Below are positions 1-7,885 of a stretch of 64,000 bases of DNA, piece after piece. This stretch comes from Rhodoferax_B sp049316285 (GTDB lineage Bacteria > Pseudomonadota > Gammaproteobacteria > Burkholderiales > Burkholderiaceae_C). The stretch spans positions 1 to 64,000 of the forward strand of contig NZ_JBMOXA010000011.1 of assembly GCF_049316285.1 (NCBI RefSeq). The letters are read 5' to 3'. The translations under genes were made by a program, and so were the position numbers. The first letter of the stretch is position 1, and each line of letters begins with the position of its first letter. The notes beneath the pieces are model-generated. The model ran no database searches. It had not been told where the DNA came from and saw only the letters and a list, made by a program, of their open reading frames with translations.

Positions 1-1181
1 CCGTGCGCCGTCACCGGCTCGGCATATTCGTACACACCTTCGAGGTTGCAGGTGCCGCCCTTGGCCACGGCGCCTAGCGACTTTTCCAGAATGGTGGTCA
101 AGCCACCGGCCTTGTTGCCGGGCGAGGGGTTGTTGTTCATTTCGCCGCCGTTGATCTCGGTGTAGTGCTCCCACCACTTGATGCGGCCCACCAGCTTGTC
201 GGCAATCTCGGGGCGCACGGCACGGCGCGTGAGAAGGTGCTCGGCGCCATACACCTCGGGGGTTTCACTCAGGATGGCGGTGCCGCCGTGGGCCACCAAA
301 ATGTCCACCGCCGCGCCCAGCGCCGGGTTGGCGCTGATGCCAGAGTAACCGTCCGAGCCGCCGCATTGCAGGCCTATGGTGATGTGTGAGGCGTCGCACG
401 GCTCGCGCTTCACCTTGTTGACGCGTGGCAACATTTCCGTGATCAGCTCAATGCCTTTTTTCACCGTCTTTTGTGTGCCGCCCGTATCCTGGATGTTGAA
501 GACACGGAAGTTTTCACCCTCGCGCAGCGATGCGTGGGCCAGCCAGGCGCTGATCTGTGCGGCTTCGCAGCCCAGGCCAATCGCCACCACGCCGCCAAAG
601 TTGGCATGTGTGGCGTAGCCGGTGAGGGTGCGCTCCAGCAACTGCATGCCCAGGCCTTCGCTGTCCATGCCGCAGCCGGTGCCGTGCGTCAGTGCCACCA
701 CGCCGTCGATGTTGGGGAAGTCGGCCAGGGCCGATGGGTTGGTCTGGCGTGAGAAGTGCGCCGCAATGGCGCGTGCGGCGGTGGCCGAGCAGTTCACGCT
801 GGAGAGAATGCCAACGTAGTTGCGCGTGGCCACGCGACCATCGGGGCGCTTGATGCCCATGAAGGTCGCCTTCTGCGGCGTGGGGTTGGGCTTGACGTCT
901 GCGCCAAAGGCGTAGTCGCGCGAGAAGTCGCCTTTGTCCGGCCCCATGTTCAGGTTTTGCGTGTGCACATGTTCGCCCTGCGCAATGGGGCGCGAGGCAA
1001 AACCGATGATCTGGTTGTAGCGGCGAACCGGAGCGCCGGCTTCCAGCGCGCGGCTGGCCACCTTGTGCCCGGCGGGGATCAGGCCGCGCACGGTGAAGTC
1101 TTCTATGGTGGTGCCGCCCACCAATTGGGCGCGGGCGATGACCACGTCATCGGCGGGGTGGAGTCGGATAAAGGGCGTCAT
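1..1181 (-). CDS. UxaA/GarD-family sugar-acid dehydratase (3' end outside window)
   Basis: About 393 codons are visible and the gene runs off the left edge. The N-terminus (residues about 1-85, start MTPFIRLHPADDVVIA) is the SAF domain of altronate/galactarate dehydratases. It is followed by the large UxaA body with conserved segments THGTGCGM, GLGCEA and LQCGGSDGYSGI. The family removes water from aldonates or aldarates (altronate, galactarate, L-fuconate-type acids) to give 2-keto-3-deoxy acids in the cytoplasm. The GntR regulator gene lies 103 bp upstream on the same strand, and SDR and FAH genes are divergent. The neighbourhood suggests a dehydratase feeding the diketo-hydrolase route; the exact substrate is inferred, not shown. 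Confidence 0.85.
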   Translation of the reverse strand, partial: MTPFIRLHPADDVVIARAQLVGGTTIEDFTVRGLIPAGHKVASRALEAGAPVRRYNQIIGFASRPIAQGEHVHTQNLNMGPDKGDFSRDYAFGADVKPNPTPQKATFMGIKRPDGRVATRNYVGILSSVNCSATAARAIAAHFSRQTNPSALADFPNIDGVVALTHGTGCGMDSEGLGMQLLERTLTGYATHANFGGVVAIGLGCEAAQISAWLAHASLREGENFRVFNIQDTGGTQKTVKKGIELITEMLPRVNKVKREPCDASHITIGLQCGGSDGYSGISANPALGAAVDILVAHGGTAILSETPEVYGAEHLLTRRAVRPEIADKLVGRIKWWEHYTEINGGEMNNNPSPGNKAGGLTTILEKSLGAVAKGGTCNLEGVYEYAEPVTAH

Positions 1182-1284
1182 CGTGTGTCTCGTTTCTTGT
1201 GGTGACTTGTGGGTGTGAGAGGAATATTCTGGGCAACAGCAATACCAATGGCGGCAGGCTGGAGATCGGTGGGCTGTGCTCGGG

Positions 1285-2028
1285 CTAGCGCTGTTCGGCG
1301 GTTTCTCGGGTTTTGGGTGGCGTGGCTTGCGCCTCGGACCAACTGGCGCTGAAGCGTTGGTGTGATTGATCCATGTGTTCTTGCATGGCGCGGCGCGCGC
1401 GGTCGGCGTCGCGCGCCACGATGGCCGCGTAAATCTCTTGGTGCTCGCCAATCGCCGCGCGCCACGAGGCCACGGTTTCAAAGTAGCCGCCGAGCCGCTC
1501 AAACAGCGGGCCACGGCGCGAGTCCCAGAACTGCAGCACGGTTTCGGTCAACACCGCATTGCCGCAGGCCTGCACAATGGCCAGATGAAAGGCGCGGTCG
1601 CCGGCCATGGGCAAGACGCCCTTGTCGGTGTCGCGCTGCATCGCGGCAATGGCTTGCGCCATGGCGGTCAGGTCCGCAGGGCGGGCTTGTACGGCGGCGA
1701 TGGCGGCAATCTCGCCTTCGACCACGCGGCGTGCACGGATCAATTCCAGCGGCCCCCATTCGGAAGAGGGCACGGCTTGCTTGCGTGTATCGGCCTGGCG
1801 GGCCAGCACATAAACGCCCGAGCCGGTGCGCACTTCCACCCAGCCTTCCACTTCCAGCGCAATCAGCGCCTCGCGCACCGAAGGGCGGCTCACGCCCAAC
1901 TGCACGGCCAGTTCGCGTTCGGCGGGCAGGCGCGCGCCCACCGGGAACTCTCCCGACTCGATCAGCGCTTGTAGTTGCCCGGCAATCTGCCGGTACAGGC
2001 GTTGGGGTTCGAGACTGTGCAGGGGCAT
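1285..2028 (-). CDS. FadR/GntR-family (FCD) transcriptional regulator
   Basis: This 247-residue protein has a textbook GntR winged helix at residues 8-72 (RLPAERELAVQLGVSRPSVR, then a GSGVYVL wing). An all-helical FCD effector domain covers about 90-225, with the D/H metal-ligand pattern (DRAFHLAI, later HMDQSH). FCD regulators bind sugar acids or other carboxylates and usually repress adjacent catabolic genes. It lies between the dehydratase gene (same strand) and the divergent SDR operon. A FadR-type palindrome in the divergent promoter at 2082-2092 is its probable operator. It is most likely the local repressor, relieved by a sugar acid or keto-deoxy acid. Confidence 0.9.
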   Translation of the reverse strand: MPLHSLEPQRLYRQIAGQLQALIESGEFPVGARLPAERELAVQLGVSRPSVREALIALEVEGWVEVRTGSGVYVLARQADTRKQAVPSSEWGPLELIRARRVVEGEIAAIAAVQARPADLTAMAQAIAAMQRDTDKGVLPMAGDRAFHLAIVQACGNAVLTETVLQFWDSRRGPLFERLGGYFETVASWRAAIGEHQEIYAAIVARDADRARRAMQEHMDQSHQRFSASWSEAQATPPKTRETAEQR

Positions 2029-2070
2029 AGAAAAACAGATCCAGTGATGGGCGGCTTAGGGTTAGGCCTT

Positions 2071-2095
2071 AATTGGCCAAGTGGTAAGGCCAATT
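2071..2095. promoter_or_regulatory. Candidate FadR/GntR operator
   Basis: Perfect 8-bp inverted repeat AATTGGCC (2071-2078) and GGCCAATT (2088-2095). The FadR-type core TGGTAAGGCCA overlaps it at 2082-2092. It lies in the divergent promoter region between the GntR gene and the SDR operon, so one site could control both directions. The sequence symmetry is seen; binding by the GntR protein is inferred. Confidence 0.6.
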
Positions 2096-2191
2096 AATAT
2101 TCCCATAGTTAGTTTTGGCCACATATTGGGCAAAACCCTGAAACCCTTCGCGCGCCAACTCCCACTGGCCGCACAACCCCATGGAGATGCA

Positions 2192-2926
2192 ATGAGGCTC
2201 AAAGGTAAAACGGCATTGGTGACGGCGGCTGGGCAAGGTATTGGCCAGGCCGCGGTGTTGGCCTTGGCGGCAGAGGGCGCCACTGTCTGGGCCACCGATG
2301 TGAACGCCAAGCTGCTGGCGTCGTATGAAGGTGTGGCCAACGTCAAGGCGCTGCCACTTGACGTGCTGGACAAAGCCGCCATAGGCAAAGTCATCGACAG
2401 CATGCCGGCCATCGATGTGTTGTTCAACTGCGCGGGCGTGGTGCACAACGGCTCGGCGCTCGAGTCCACCGATGCCGACCTGGACTTTGCCTTCAACCTC
2501 AATGTGCGCGCCCAGGTATGGGCCATCCAGGCGGCGTTGCCACGCATGCTGAAGAGTGGCGGCGGCAGCATCATCAACATGGCCAGCGTATGCAGCAGCA
2601 TCAAGGGTCTGCCCAACCGCTTTGTTTACGGCACCACCAAGGCGGCGGTGATTGGCATGACCAAATGTGTGGCGGCTGACTTTGTGGCGCAGGGCATTCG
2701 CTGCAACGCCATCGCCCCCGGCACGGTAGACACCCCTTCGCTGCACGACCGCATCAACGCCAACGCCGACCCCGAAGCCGCGCGCAAGGCCTTTGTGGCA
2801 CGCCAGCCCATGGGTCGCCTGGCGCAGGCGCACGAGATCGTGCCCATCGTGGTTTACCTGGCGAGCGACGAGTCGGTGTTTGCCACCGGCCAGGTGTTCT
2901 CCATCGACGGTGGCATGACCATATGA
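2192..2926 (+). CDS. SDR oxidoreductase, 2-keto-3-deoxy-L-fuconate dehydrogenase-like
   Basis: This is a 244-residue classical short-chain dehydrogenase. It shows the cofactor motif TAAGQGIG near residues 12-19, NCAG in place of NNAG, the catalytic Ser in the MASVCSS segment, and YGTTKAA supplying Tyr and Lys. The ATG at 2192 is preceded by GGAG and directly begins the Rossmann fold; an in-frame start further upstream would add 37 unlikely residues. Its sequence character resembles the DHRS6/2-keto-3-deoxy-L-fuconate dehydrogenase group, which oxidises C4 of keto-deoxy sugar acids. It overlaps the next SDR gene by 4 bp (ATGA), so translation is probably coupled. The downstream FAH hydrolase supports this role. 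Confidence 0.85.
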   Translation: MRLKGKTALVTAAGQGIGQAAVLALAAEGATVWATDVNAKLLASYEGVANVKALPLDVLDKAAIGKVIDSMPAIDVLFNCAGVVHNGSALESTDADLDFAFNLNVRAQVWAIQAALPRMLKSGGGSIINMASVCSSIKGLPNRFVYGTTKAAVIGMTKCVAADFVAQGIRCNAIAPGTVDTPSLHDRINANADPEAARKAFVARQPMGRLAQAHEIVPIVVYLASDESVFATGQVFSIDGGMTI

Positions 2927-3669
2927 ACCAGCTCGACCTGAAGGGCCGCCACGCGGTCATCACCGGCGGTGCCGTGGGTCTGGGTTATGCCATTGCGCAG
3001 CGCATGCTGGCCTCGGGCGGCACGGTCACGCTGTGGGACATGAACGAGCAATCGCTTGCCACGGCCAAGGAACAACTGGGCCAGGGTGTCACGACCGTGG
3101 CGGTAGACGTGTCGCGCCACACCAGTGTGGTCGATGCCGTGCGCGATACGCTGGCGCTGAACCCGGCGATCGACATTTTGGTCAACTCTGCCGGCATCAC
3201 CGGCCCCAATGTCAAGCTGTGGGACTACCCGCCCGAGCAATGGATGCAGGTGCAGCAGGTCAACCTCAACGGCTTGTTTTTCTGCTGCCGCGAACTGGTG
3301 CCGCACATGCGCACGCGCAACTACGGCCGCATCGTCAACATTGCCTCGGTGGCCGGCAAAGATGGCAACCCCAACGCCAGCGCCTACAGCGCCAGCAAGG
3401 CTGGCGTGATGGCGCTGACCAAGTCGCTGGGCAAAGAGCTGGCCGACACCGGCATACGTGTGAACTGTGTGACGCCCGCCGCCGTGAAGACGCCTATCTT
3501 CGACCAGATGTCGCCCGAGCACATTGCCTTCATGCTGTCGAAAATCCCCATGGGGCGTTTTGGCACACCTGAAGAAGTGGCGGCCATGGTGACGTGGCTG
3601 TGCAGCGAAGATTGTTCGTTCTCCACCGGCGCGGTATTCGACTTGTCGGGTGGACGTTCCACTTACTAA
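2923..3669 (+). CDS. SDR-family oxidoreductase
   Basis: A second classical SDR of 248 residues, starting inside the stop of the previous gene. Motifs are TGGAVGLG near residues 14-21, NSAG, the catalytic Ser in NIASVAG, and YSASKAG (Tyr/Lys). The C-terminal end GAVFDLSGGRSTY is typical of the FabG-like branch. In sugar-acid clusters such an enzyme often oxidises the free sugar to its lactone, or acts on a keto-deoxy acid; which applies here cannot be decided from sequence alone. It is the second gene of the operon SDR-SDR-FAH hydrolase. Confidence 0.85.
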   Translation: MNQLDLKGRHAVITGGAVGLGYAIAQRMLASGGTVTLWDMNEQSLATAKEQLGQGVTTVAVDVSRHTSVVDAVRDTLALNPAIDILVNSAGITGPNVKLWDYPPEQWMQVQQVNLNGLFFCCRELVPHMRTRNYGRIVNIASVAGKDGNPNASAYSASKAGVMALTKSLGKELADTGIRVNCVTPAAVKTPIFDQMSPEHIAFMLSKIPMGRFGTPEEVAAMVTWLCSEDCSFSTGAVFDLSGGRSTY

Positions 3670-3724
3670 ATTTGAGCAACGGGCTTAGTGCTCTAATCAA
3701 ACATCCCAACTGAAAGGACCCTGG

Positions 3725-4588
3725 ATGAAACTCGTGCGTTATGGCAACCCTGGCAAAGAAAAGCCGGGCCTGGTAGATGCCGATGGCAAGCTGCGTGACC
3801 TGAGCGGTGTGATCAAAGACTTCACGCCCGACCAACTCAGCGATGCTGCATTGGCCAAAATCCGCAAGATCAAGACCGACAAGTTGCCCCTGGTGCGTGG
3901 CAAGCCGCGTATCGGCTGCCCCGTGGCCCGCGTCGGCAAGTTCATCGCCATTGGCCTGAACTACGCCGACCACGCTGCCGAATCCAACCTGCCCATCCCC
4001 AAGGAGCCGGTGGTGTTCATGAAGGCCAATAGCTGCGTGCAAGGCCCGAACGACGACGTGATGCTGCCCAAGGGCTCGGTCAAGACCGACTGGGAAGTGG
4101 AACTCGGCGTGGTCATCGGCAAACAAGCACGCCACGTGTCGCAAAAGTCGGCCCTAGACTATGTGGCCGGCTACTGCACCATCGACGACGTGAGCGAGCG
4201 TGAATTCCAGATCGAGCGCGGCGGCACCTGGGACAAGGGCAAGGGTTGCGACACCTTCGGGCCCATCGGCCCCTGGCTGGTGACACGTGATGAAGTGCCG
4301 AATCCGCAAAAGCTCGACATGTGGCTGGACGTGAACGGCGAGCGCAAGCAAACCGGCAGCACCAAGACCATGATTTTCAGCGTGGCCAAGATCATCAGCT
4401 ACGTCAGCCAGTTCATGACGCTGGAACCCGGCGATGTGATCACCACCGGCACGCCTCCAGGTGTGGGCATGGGTGCCAAGAAGGACGGCAAGCCTGCGCC
4501 CGTGTACCTGAAGAAGGGCGACGTCATCACCCTGGGCATCGAAGGCCTGGGTGACCAACGCCAAACCGTGGTGCCGTTCAAGCTCTAA
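3725..4588 (+). CDS. Fumarylacetoacetate hydrolase-family protein (diketo-acid hydrolase)
   Basis: 287 residues with a complete FAH fold: GLNYADHAAES, substrate-site FMKANS, the metal-binding DWEVELGVVIG (paired Glu), the downstream Asp of TIDDVSERE, and TGTPPGVGMG near the C-terminus. FAH-family members cleave C-C bonds in 2,4-diketo acids or decarboxylate or hydrate related acids with Mg2+. With a dehydratase and a keto-deoxy acid dehydrogenase next door, the best guess is 2,4-diketo-3-deoxy-L-fuconate hydrolase (products pyruvate plus L-lactate). It is the last gene of the operon; a strong terminator follows at 4630. Confidence 0.88.
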   Translation: MKLVRYGNPGKEKPGLVDADGKLRDLSGVIKDFTPDQLSDAALAKIRKIKTDKLPLVRGKPRIGCPVARVGKFIAIGLNYADHAAESNLPIPKEPVVFMKANSCVQGPNDDVMLPKGSVKTDWEVELGVVIGKQARHVSQKSALDYVAGYCTIDDVSEREFQIERGGTWDKGKGCDTFGPIGPWLVTRDEVPNPQKLDMWLDVNGERKQTGSTKTMIFSVAKIISYVSQFMTLEPGDVITTGTPPGVGMGAKKDGKPAPVYLKKGDVITLGIEGLGDQRQTVVPFKL

Positions 4589-4629
4589 GCTGAGCCGAAC
4601 CCGCCGGTTTTGCCACCGGCAACCCTAAG

Positions 4630-4664
4630 CAGCGGCGATCTCTCGCGAGACGCCGCTGTTTTGT
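4630..4664 (+). terminator. Rho-independent terminator after the sugar-acid operon
   Basis: CAGCGGCG (4630-4637) pairs with CGCCGCTG (4651-4658). Inside it TCTC pairs with GAGA, closing on a four-base loop. The stem is followed by TTTTGTTTT. It lies 42 bp after the FAH hydrolase stop. Confidence 0.85.
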
Positions 4665-4773
4665 TTTGTGGCGGCGCCATCAGGGTTTACCCGTGATTTC
4701 GGGGTAGGCCCCCGCACAGGTGACAGCGAGCAGATTAAAAACTTGTGCGAATGTCAAAAAATCCTGCAAAATA

Positions 4774-4785
4774 GAACGATCGTTC
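4774..4785. promoter_or_regulatory. Candidate TetR-family operator
   Basis: A perfect 12-bp palindrome, GAACGATCGTTC, centred between 4779 and 4780. It lies about 20 bp upstream of the TetR gene and inside its probable promoter. Palindromes of the ACGATCGT type are common operators of TetR regulators of fatty-acid and stress genes. Autoregulation is inferred from position. Confidence 0.6.
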
Positions 4786-4805
4786 GTTTTATTTTCTGAA
4801 ATGCA

Positions 4806-5507
4806 ATGTCTGCCACCGCGCTTCGTGCGAAACCGTCTAAAAGCCTGCAAAAGGGGCAGCAAACCAAGGCCGCCATCGTTGATGCCGCCCTGGGCCTGGC
4901 GGCGCAGATAGGGCTGGAGGGGCTGAGCATCGGTGCATTGGCCGAGCTGATGCAGATGAGCAAGTCGGGTGTGTTTGCCCATTTCGGCTCGCGTGAAGAG
5001 CTGCAGATTTCGGTGGTGCGCGAGTACCACACGCGTTTTGAAGACGAAGTGTTCTACCCCGCGTTGAAGTCCACCCGTGGCCTGGCGCGTGTGCGCGCCA
5101 TGTTTGCCAACTGGATGAAACGTACCTCGGTCGAAATCGACTCGGGCTGTATCTACATCAGCGGCGCAGTGGAGTTTGACGACCGCCCCGGCATCGTGCG
5201 CGACGCGCTGGCCGAGTCGGTGATGACCTGGCACAGCGCGATGAAGCGCGCCATCACCCAGGCCAAAGAAGAGGGCGAGCTGAAGGCCGACCTCGATGAA
5301 TCACAAATGCTGTTCGAGATCCACGGCCTGATTCTGGTGCTCCATTACGAAGCACGCTTCCTGCGCAAGGAGGGCTCGCTGCAACGCGCCATGACCGGCT
5401 TCGACAACATCCTGGCGCGTTGTGCCGTGCCTGCACCCGATGTTGCCGTCGTGCCCAAGACGGCGCGCAAAGTTTCCGCTAAATCAACCGGCAAGACTGG
5501 CGCCTGA
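4806..5507 (+). CDS. TetR/AcrR-family transcriptional regulator
   Basis: 233 residues. The N-terminal helix-turn-helix lies at about 22-68 (LSIGALAELMQMSKSGVFAH then FGSREEL). The ligand-binding domain carries no clear motif, and the tail is Lys/Ala-rich and low complexity. The gene starts 49 bp before an acyl-CoA dehydrogenase and leads a co-directional beta-oxidation operon. It is most likely a repressor responding to acyl-CoAs or fatty acids. A palindrome at 4774-4785 is its probable site. Confidence 0.88.
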   Translation: MSATALRAKPSKSLQKGQQTKAAIVDAALGLAAQIGLEGLSIGALAELMQMSKSGVFAHFGSREELQISVVREYHTRFEDEVFYPALKSTRGLARVRAMFANWMKRTSVEIDSGCIYISGAVEFDDRPGIVRDALAESVMTWHSAMKRAITQAKEEGELKADLDESQMLFEIHGLILVLHYEARFLRKEGSLQRAMTGFDNILARCAVPAPDVAVVPKTARKVSAKSTGKTGA

Positions 5508-5556
5508 GCCGCCAAGCCATTTCTCTATTCAAACCCATCCCCAAGGAGCCAACACC

Positions 5557-7353
5557 ATGCCGACCTACAACCCACCGCTGCGCGACATGCAATTCGTCAT
5601 GCATGAAGTGTTTAATGTTGCCGATGAATTCAAGGCCATTCCGGCGTTTGCTGAAGTGGACGCAGACACCATCAATGCGGTGCTGGAAGAGGCCGGCAAG
5701 TTCGCCTCCGAGGTGACGTTTCCGCTGAATATCAGCGGCGATGAAGAGGGCTGCACGCTGGACAAAACCACCCACACGGTGACCGTGCCCAAAGGTTTTA
5801 AGGAAGCCTACGCGCAGTACGTGGAAGGCGGCTGGGCGGCGCTGAGCTGCGACCCGGAATACGGTGGCCAAGGCCTGCCATCGGTGATGAACCAGTGCCT
5901 GTACGAAATGCTCAACAGCGCCAACCAGGCCTGGACCATGTACCCCGGCCTGAGCCACGGCGCCTACGAAGCCCTGCATGCCCACGGCACGCCAGAGCAA
6001 AAGAAGCTGTACCTGCCCAAGCTGACCAGCGGCGAATGGACCGGCACCATGTGCCTGACCGAACCCCATTGCGGCACCGACCTCGGCATGCTGCGCACCA
6101 AGGCCGAACCACAGGCCGACGGCAGCTACAAGATCACCGGCAACAAGATCTTCATCTCGGCCGGCGAACACGAGATGACCAGCAACATCGTGCACCTGGT
6201 GCTGGCGCGCCTGCCCGATGCACCCAAGGGCAGCAAAGGCATCAGCCTGTTTGTGGTGCCAAAGTTCCACGTCAAGGCCGACGGCTCGCTGGGTGAACGC
6301 AACCCTATCTACTGCGGTGGCCTGGAACACAAGATGGGCATACACGGCAACGCCACGGCACAAATCGTCATTGACGGCGCCATCGGCACGCTGGTGGGCG
6401 AGCCCAACAAGGGCCTGGCCGCGATGTTTGTGATGATGAACGCCGCTCGTCTGGGCGTGGGCAACCAGTCGCTGGGCTTGACCGAAGTGGCCTACCAGAA
6501 CGCGTTGGCTTATGCCAAGGACCGTATCCAGATGCGCAGCCTCTCTGGCGTGAAGGCCAAGGACAAGGACGCTGACCCCATCATCGTGCACCCCGATGTG
6601 CGCAAGATGCTGCTCACCGCCAAGGCCTACGCCGAAGGTGGCCGCGCGCTGCAAATCTTCTGCACGTTGCTGCTCGACAAAGAGCGTCAGCATCCGGACG
6701 AAAAGGTGCGCAAGGAATCGGCTGAACTGGTGGCGCTGCTGACCCCCATCGTCAAAGCCTTCATCACCGACAACGGCCATATCGCCACCAACCATTGCAT
6801 GCAGGTGTTCGGCGGCCACGGCTTTGTCAAAGAGTGGGGCATGGAGCAGTTTGTGCGCGACAACCGCATCAACATGATCTACGAAGGCACCAACACCATT
6901 CAATCGCTCGACCTGTTGGGCCGCAAGGTGCTGGGCAACAACGGCGCCACGCTGAAGAAGTTTGGCAAGCTGGTGGGCGCCTTGGTGATGGAAGAAGGCG
7001 TGAACGAGAAGATGGCCGAGTTCATCAGCCCGCTGGCCTACCTGGGTGACCAGATGACCAAGTTCACCACCGAGATCGGTTTCAAGGGCTTCCAGAACCC
7101 CGATGAAGTGGGTGCTGCTGCCGTCGACTACCTGCGCGTCGCCGGTCACCTGGTGTTTGCCTACCTGTGGGCGCGTATGGCGCAAGTGGCGCTGCGCGAA
7201 ATCGCGGCCGGTAACACCGACCCGTTCTATGTCGGCAAGCTGCAGACCGCACGTTTCTACTTCGCCAAGCTGTTCCCGGAAACCGCTTCGCTGATGCGCA
7301 CCGCTCGTGCGGGCAGCAAGGTGTTGATGGACACCGACGCCGCTTTGGCCTGA
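5557..7353 (+). CDS. Acyl-CoA dehydrogenase, long form
   Basis: 598 residues. The ATG at 5557 follows AAGGAG at a good distance; the open frame extends further upstream but without homology-like content. It contains the FAD/substrate segment CLTEPHCGTDLGM, a second nucleotide segment KIFISAGEHEM, and the catalytic-base motif MIYEGTNTIQSLDLLGRK. A C-terminal extension of about 120 residues is typical of the 590-600-residue class (FadE/DmdC-like). It performs the first, FAD-dependent step of beta-oxidation and passes electrons to ETF. The downstream genes supply all following steps. Confidence 0.92.
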   Translation: MPTYNPPLRDMQFVMHEVFNVADEFKAIPAFAEVDADTINAVLEEAGKFASEVTFPLNISGDEEGCTLDKTTHTVTVPKGFKEAYAQYVEGGWAALSCDPEYGGQGLPSVMNQCLYEMLNSANQAWTMYPGLSHGAYEALHAHGTPEQKKLYLPKLTSGEWTGTMCLTEPHCGTDLGMLRTKAEPQADGSYKITGNKIFISAGEHEMTSNIVHLVLARLPDAPKGSKGISLFVVPKFHVKADGSLGERNPIYCGGLEHKMGIHGNATAQIVIDGAIGTLVGEPNKGLAAMFVMMNAARLGVGNQSLGLTEVAYQNALAYAKDRIQMRSLSGVKAKDKDADPIIVHPDVRKMLLTAKAYAEGGRALQIFCTLLLDKERQHPDEKVRKESAELVALLTPIVKAFITDNGHIATNHCMQVFGGHGFVKEWGMEQFVRDNRINMIYEGTNTIQSLDLLGRKVLGNNGATLKKFGKLVGALVMEEGVNEKMAEFISPLAYLGDQMTKFTTEIGFKGFQNPDEVGAAAVDYLRVAGHLVFAYLWARMAQVALREIAAGNTDPFYVGKLQTARFYFAKLFPETASLMRTARAGSKVLMDTDAALA

Positions 7354-7423
7354 TGTCCTGGCGCCCGGGTTGCTAAGTTAACCCGGGCATGGTCCGCGTA
7401 CTTCCACAGAAGAGAGAGACAAC

Positions 7424-7864
7424 ATGCGCATTCCAAAATCTTTCATCGCCCTGCTGTTGATGGCCACCTCTGGCTTCGCCGCCGCGCAAATGAGCCCCGT
7501 AGGCTTGTGGCGCAGCGTCGATGACAAGACCGGCGAGTCCAAGGCCGAGATCCGCATCTCCGACAAGGCCGGTGCACTTGAAGGCCGCATCGAGAAAACC
7601 CTGCGCAAGGATGCTAAGCCCGACGCCAAGTGCGACGAGTGCACCGACGAGCGCAAGGGCAAGCCCGTGGTGGGCCTCGACATCATTCGCGGCGGCAAGA
7701 AGGCCGAAGGCAAGGATGTTTGGGAAAACGGCAAGATCCTCGACCCCGAAAACGGCAAGGAATACCGCGCGAGCTTCACGCCCATTGAAGGCGGCAACAA
7801 GCTCGAAGTGCGCGGCTATCTCGGCCCCTTCTGGCGTACGCAAACCTGGACCCGCGTTCAGTAA
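7424..7864 (+). CDS. DUF2147-family periplasmic protein
   Basis: 146 residues with a signal peptide (MRIPKSFIALLLMATSGFAA, cleavage near AAAQ). The secreted domain begins SPVGLWRSVDDKTGE and includes GLDIIRG and WENGKILDPENGKEYR, the pattern of DUF2147 proteins. Their molecular function is not established, but they often accompany beta-oxidation genes in Burkholderiales. It sits within the operon between the acyl-CoA dehydrogenase and the fused dehydrogenase/hydratase. Confidence 0.85.
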   Translation: MRIPKSFIALLLMATSGFAAAQMSPVGLWRSVDDKTGESKAEIRISDKAGALEGRIEKTLRKDAKPDAKCDECTDERKGKPVVGLDIIRGGKKAEGKDVWENGKILDPENGKEYRASFTPIEGGNKLEVRGYLGPFWRTQTWTRVQ

Positions 7865-7885
7865 ACCATTCAAGAGATTCACACC

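Noticed and set aside
5479..7185. 568-codon minus-strand frame
   Set aside because: Shadow of the acyl-CoA dehydrogenase gene; same low-complexity His/Val/Gly pattern, no family motif.
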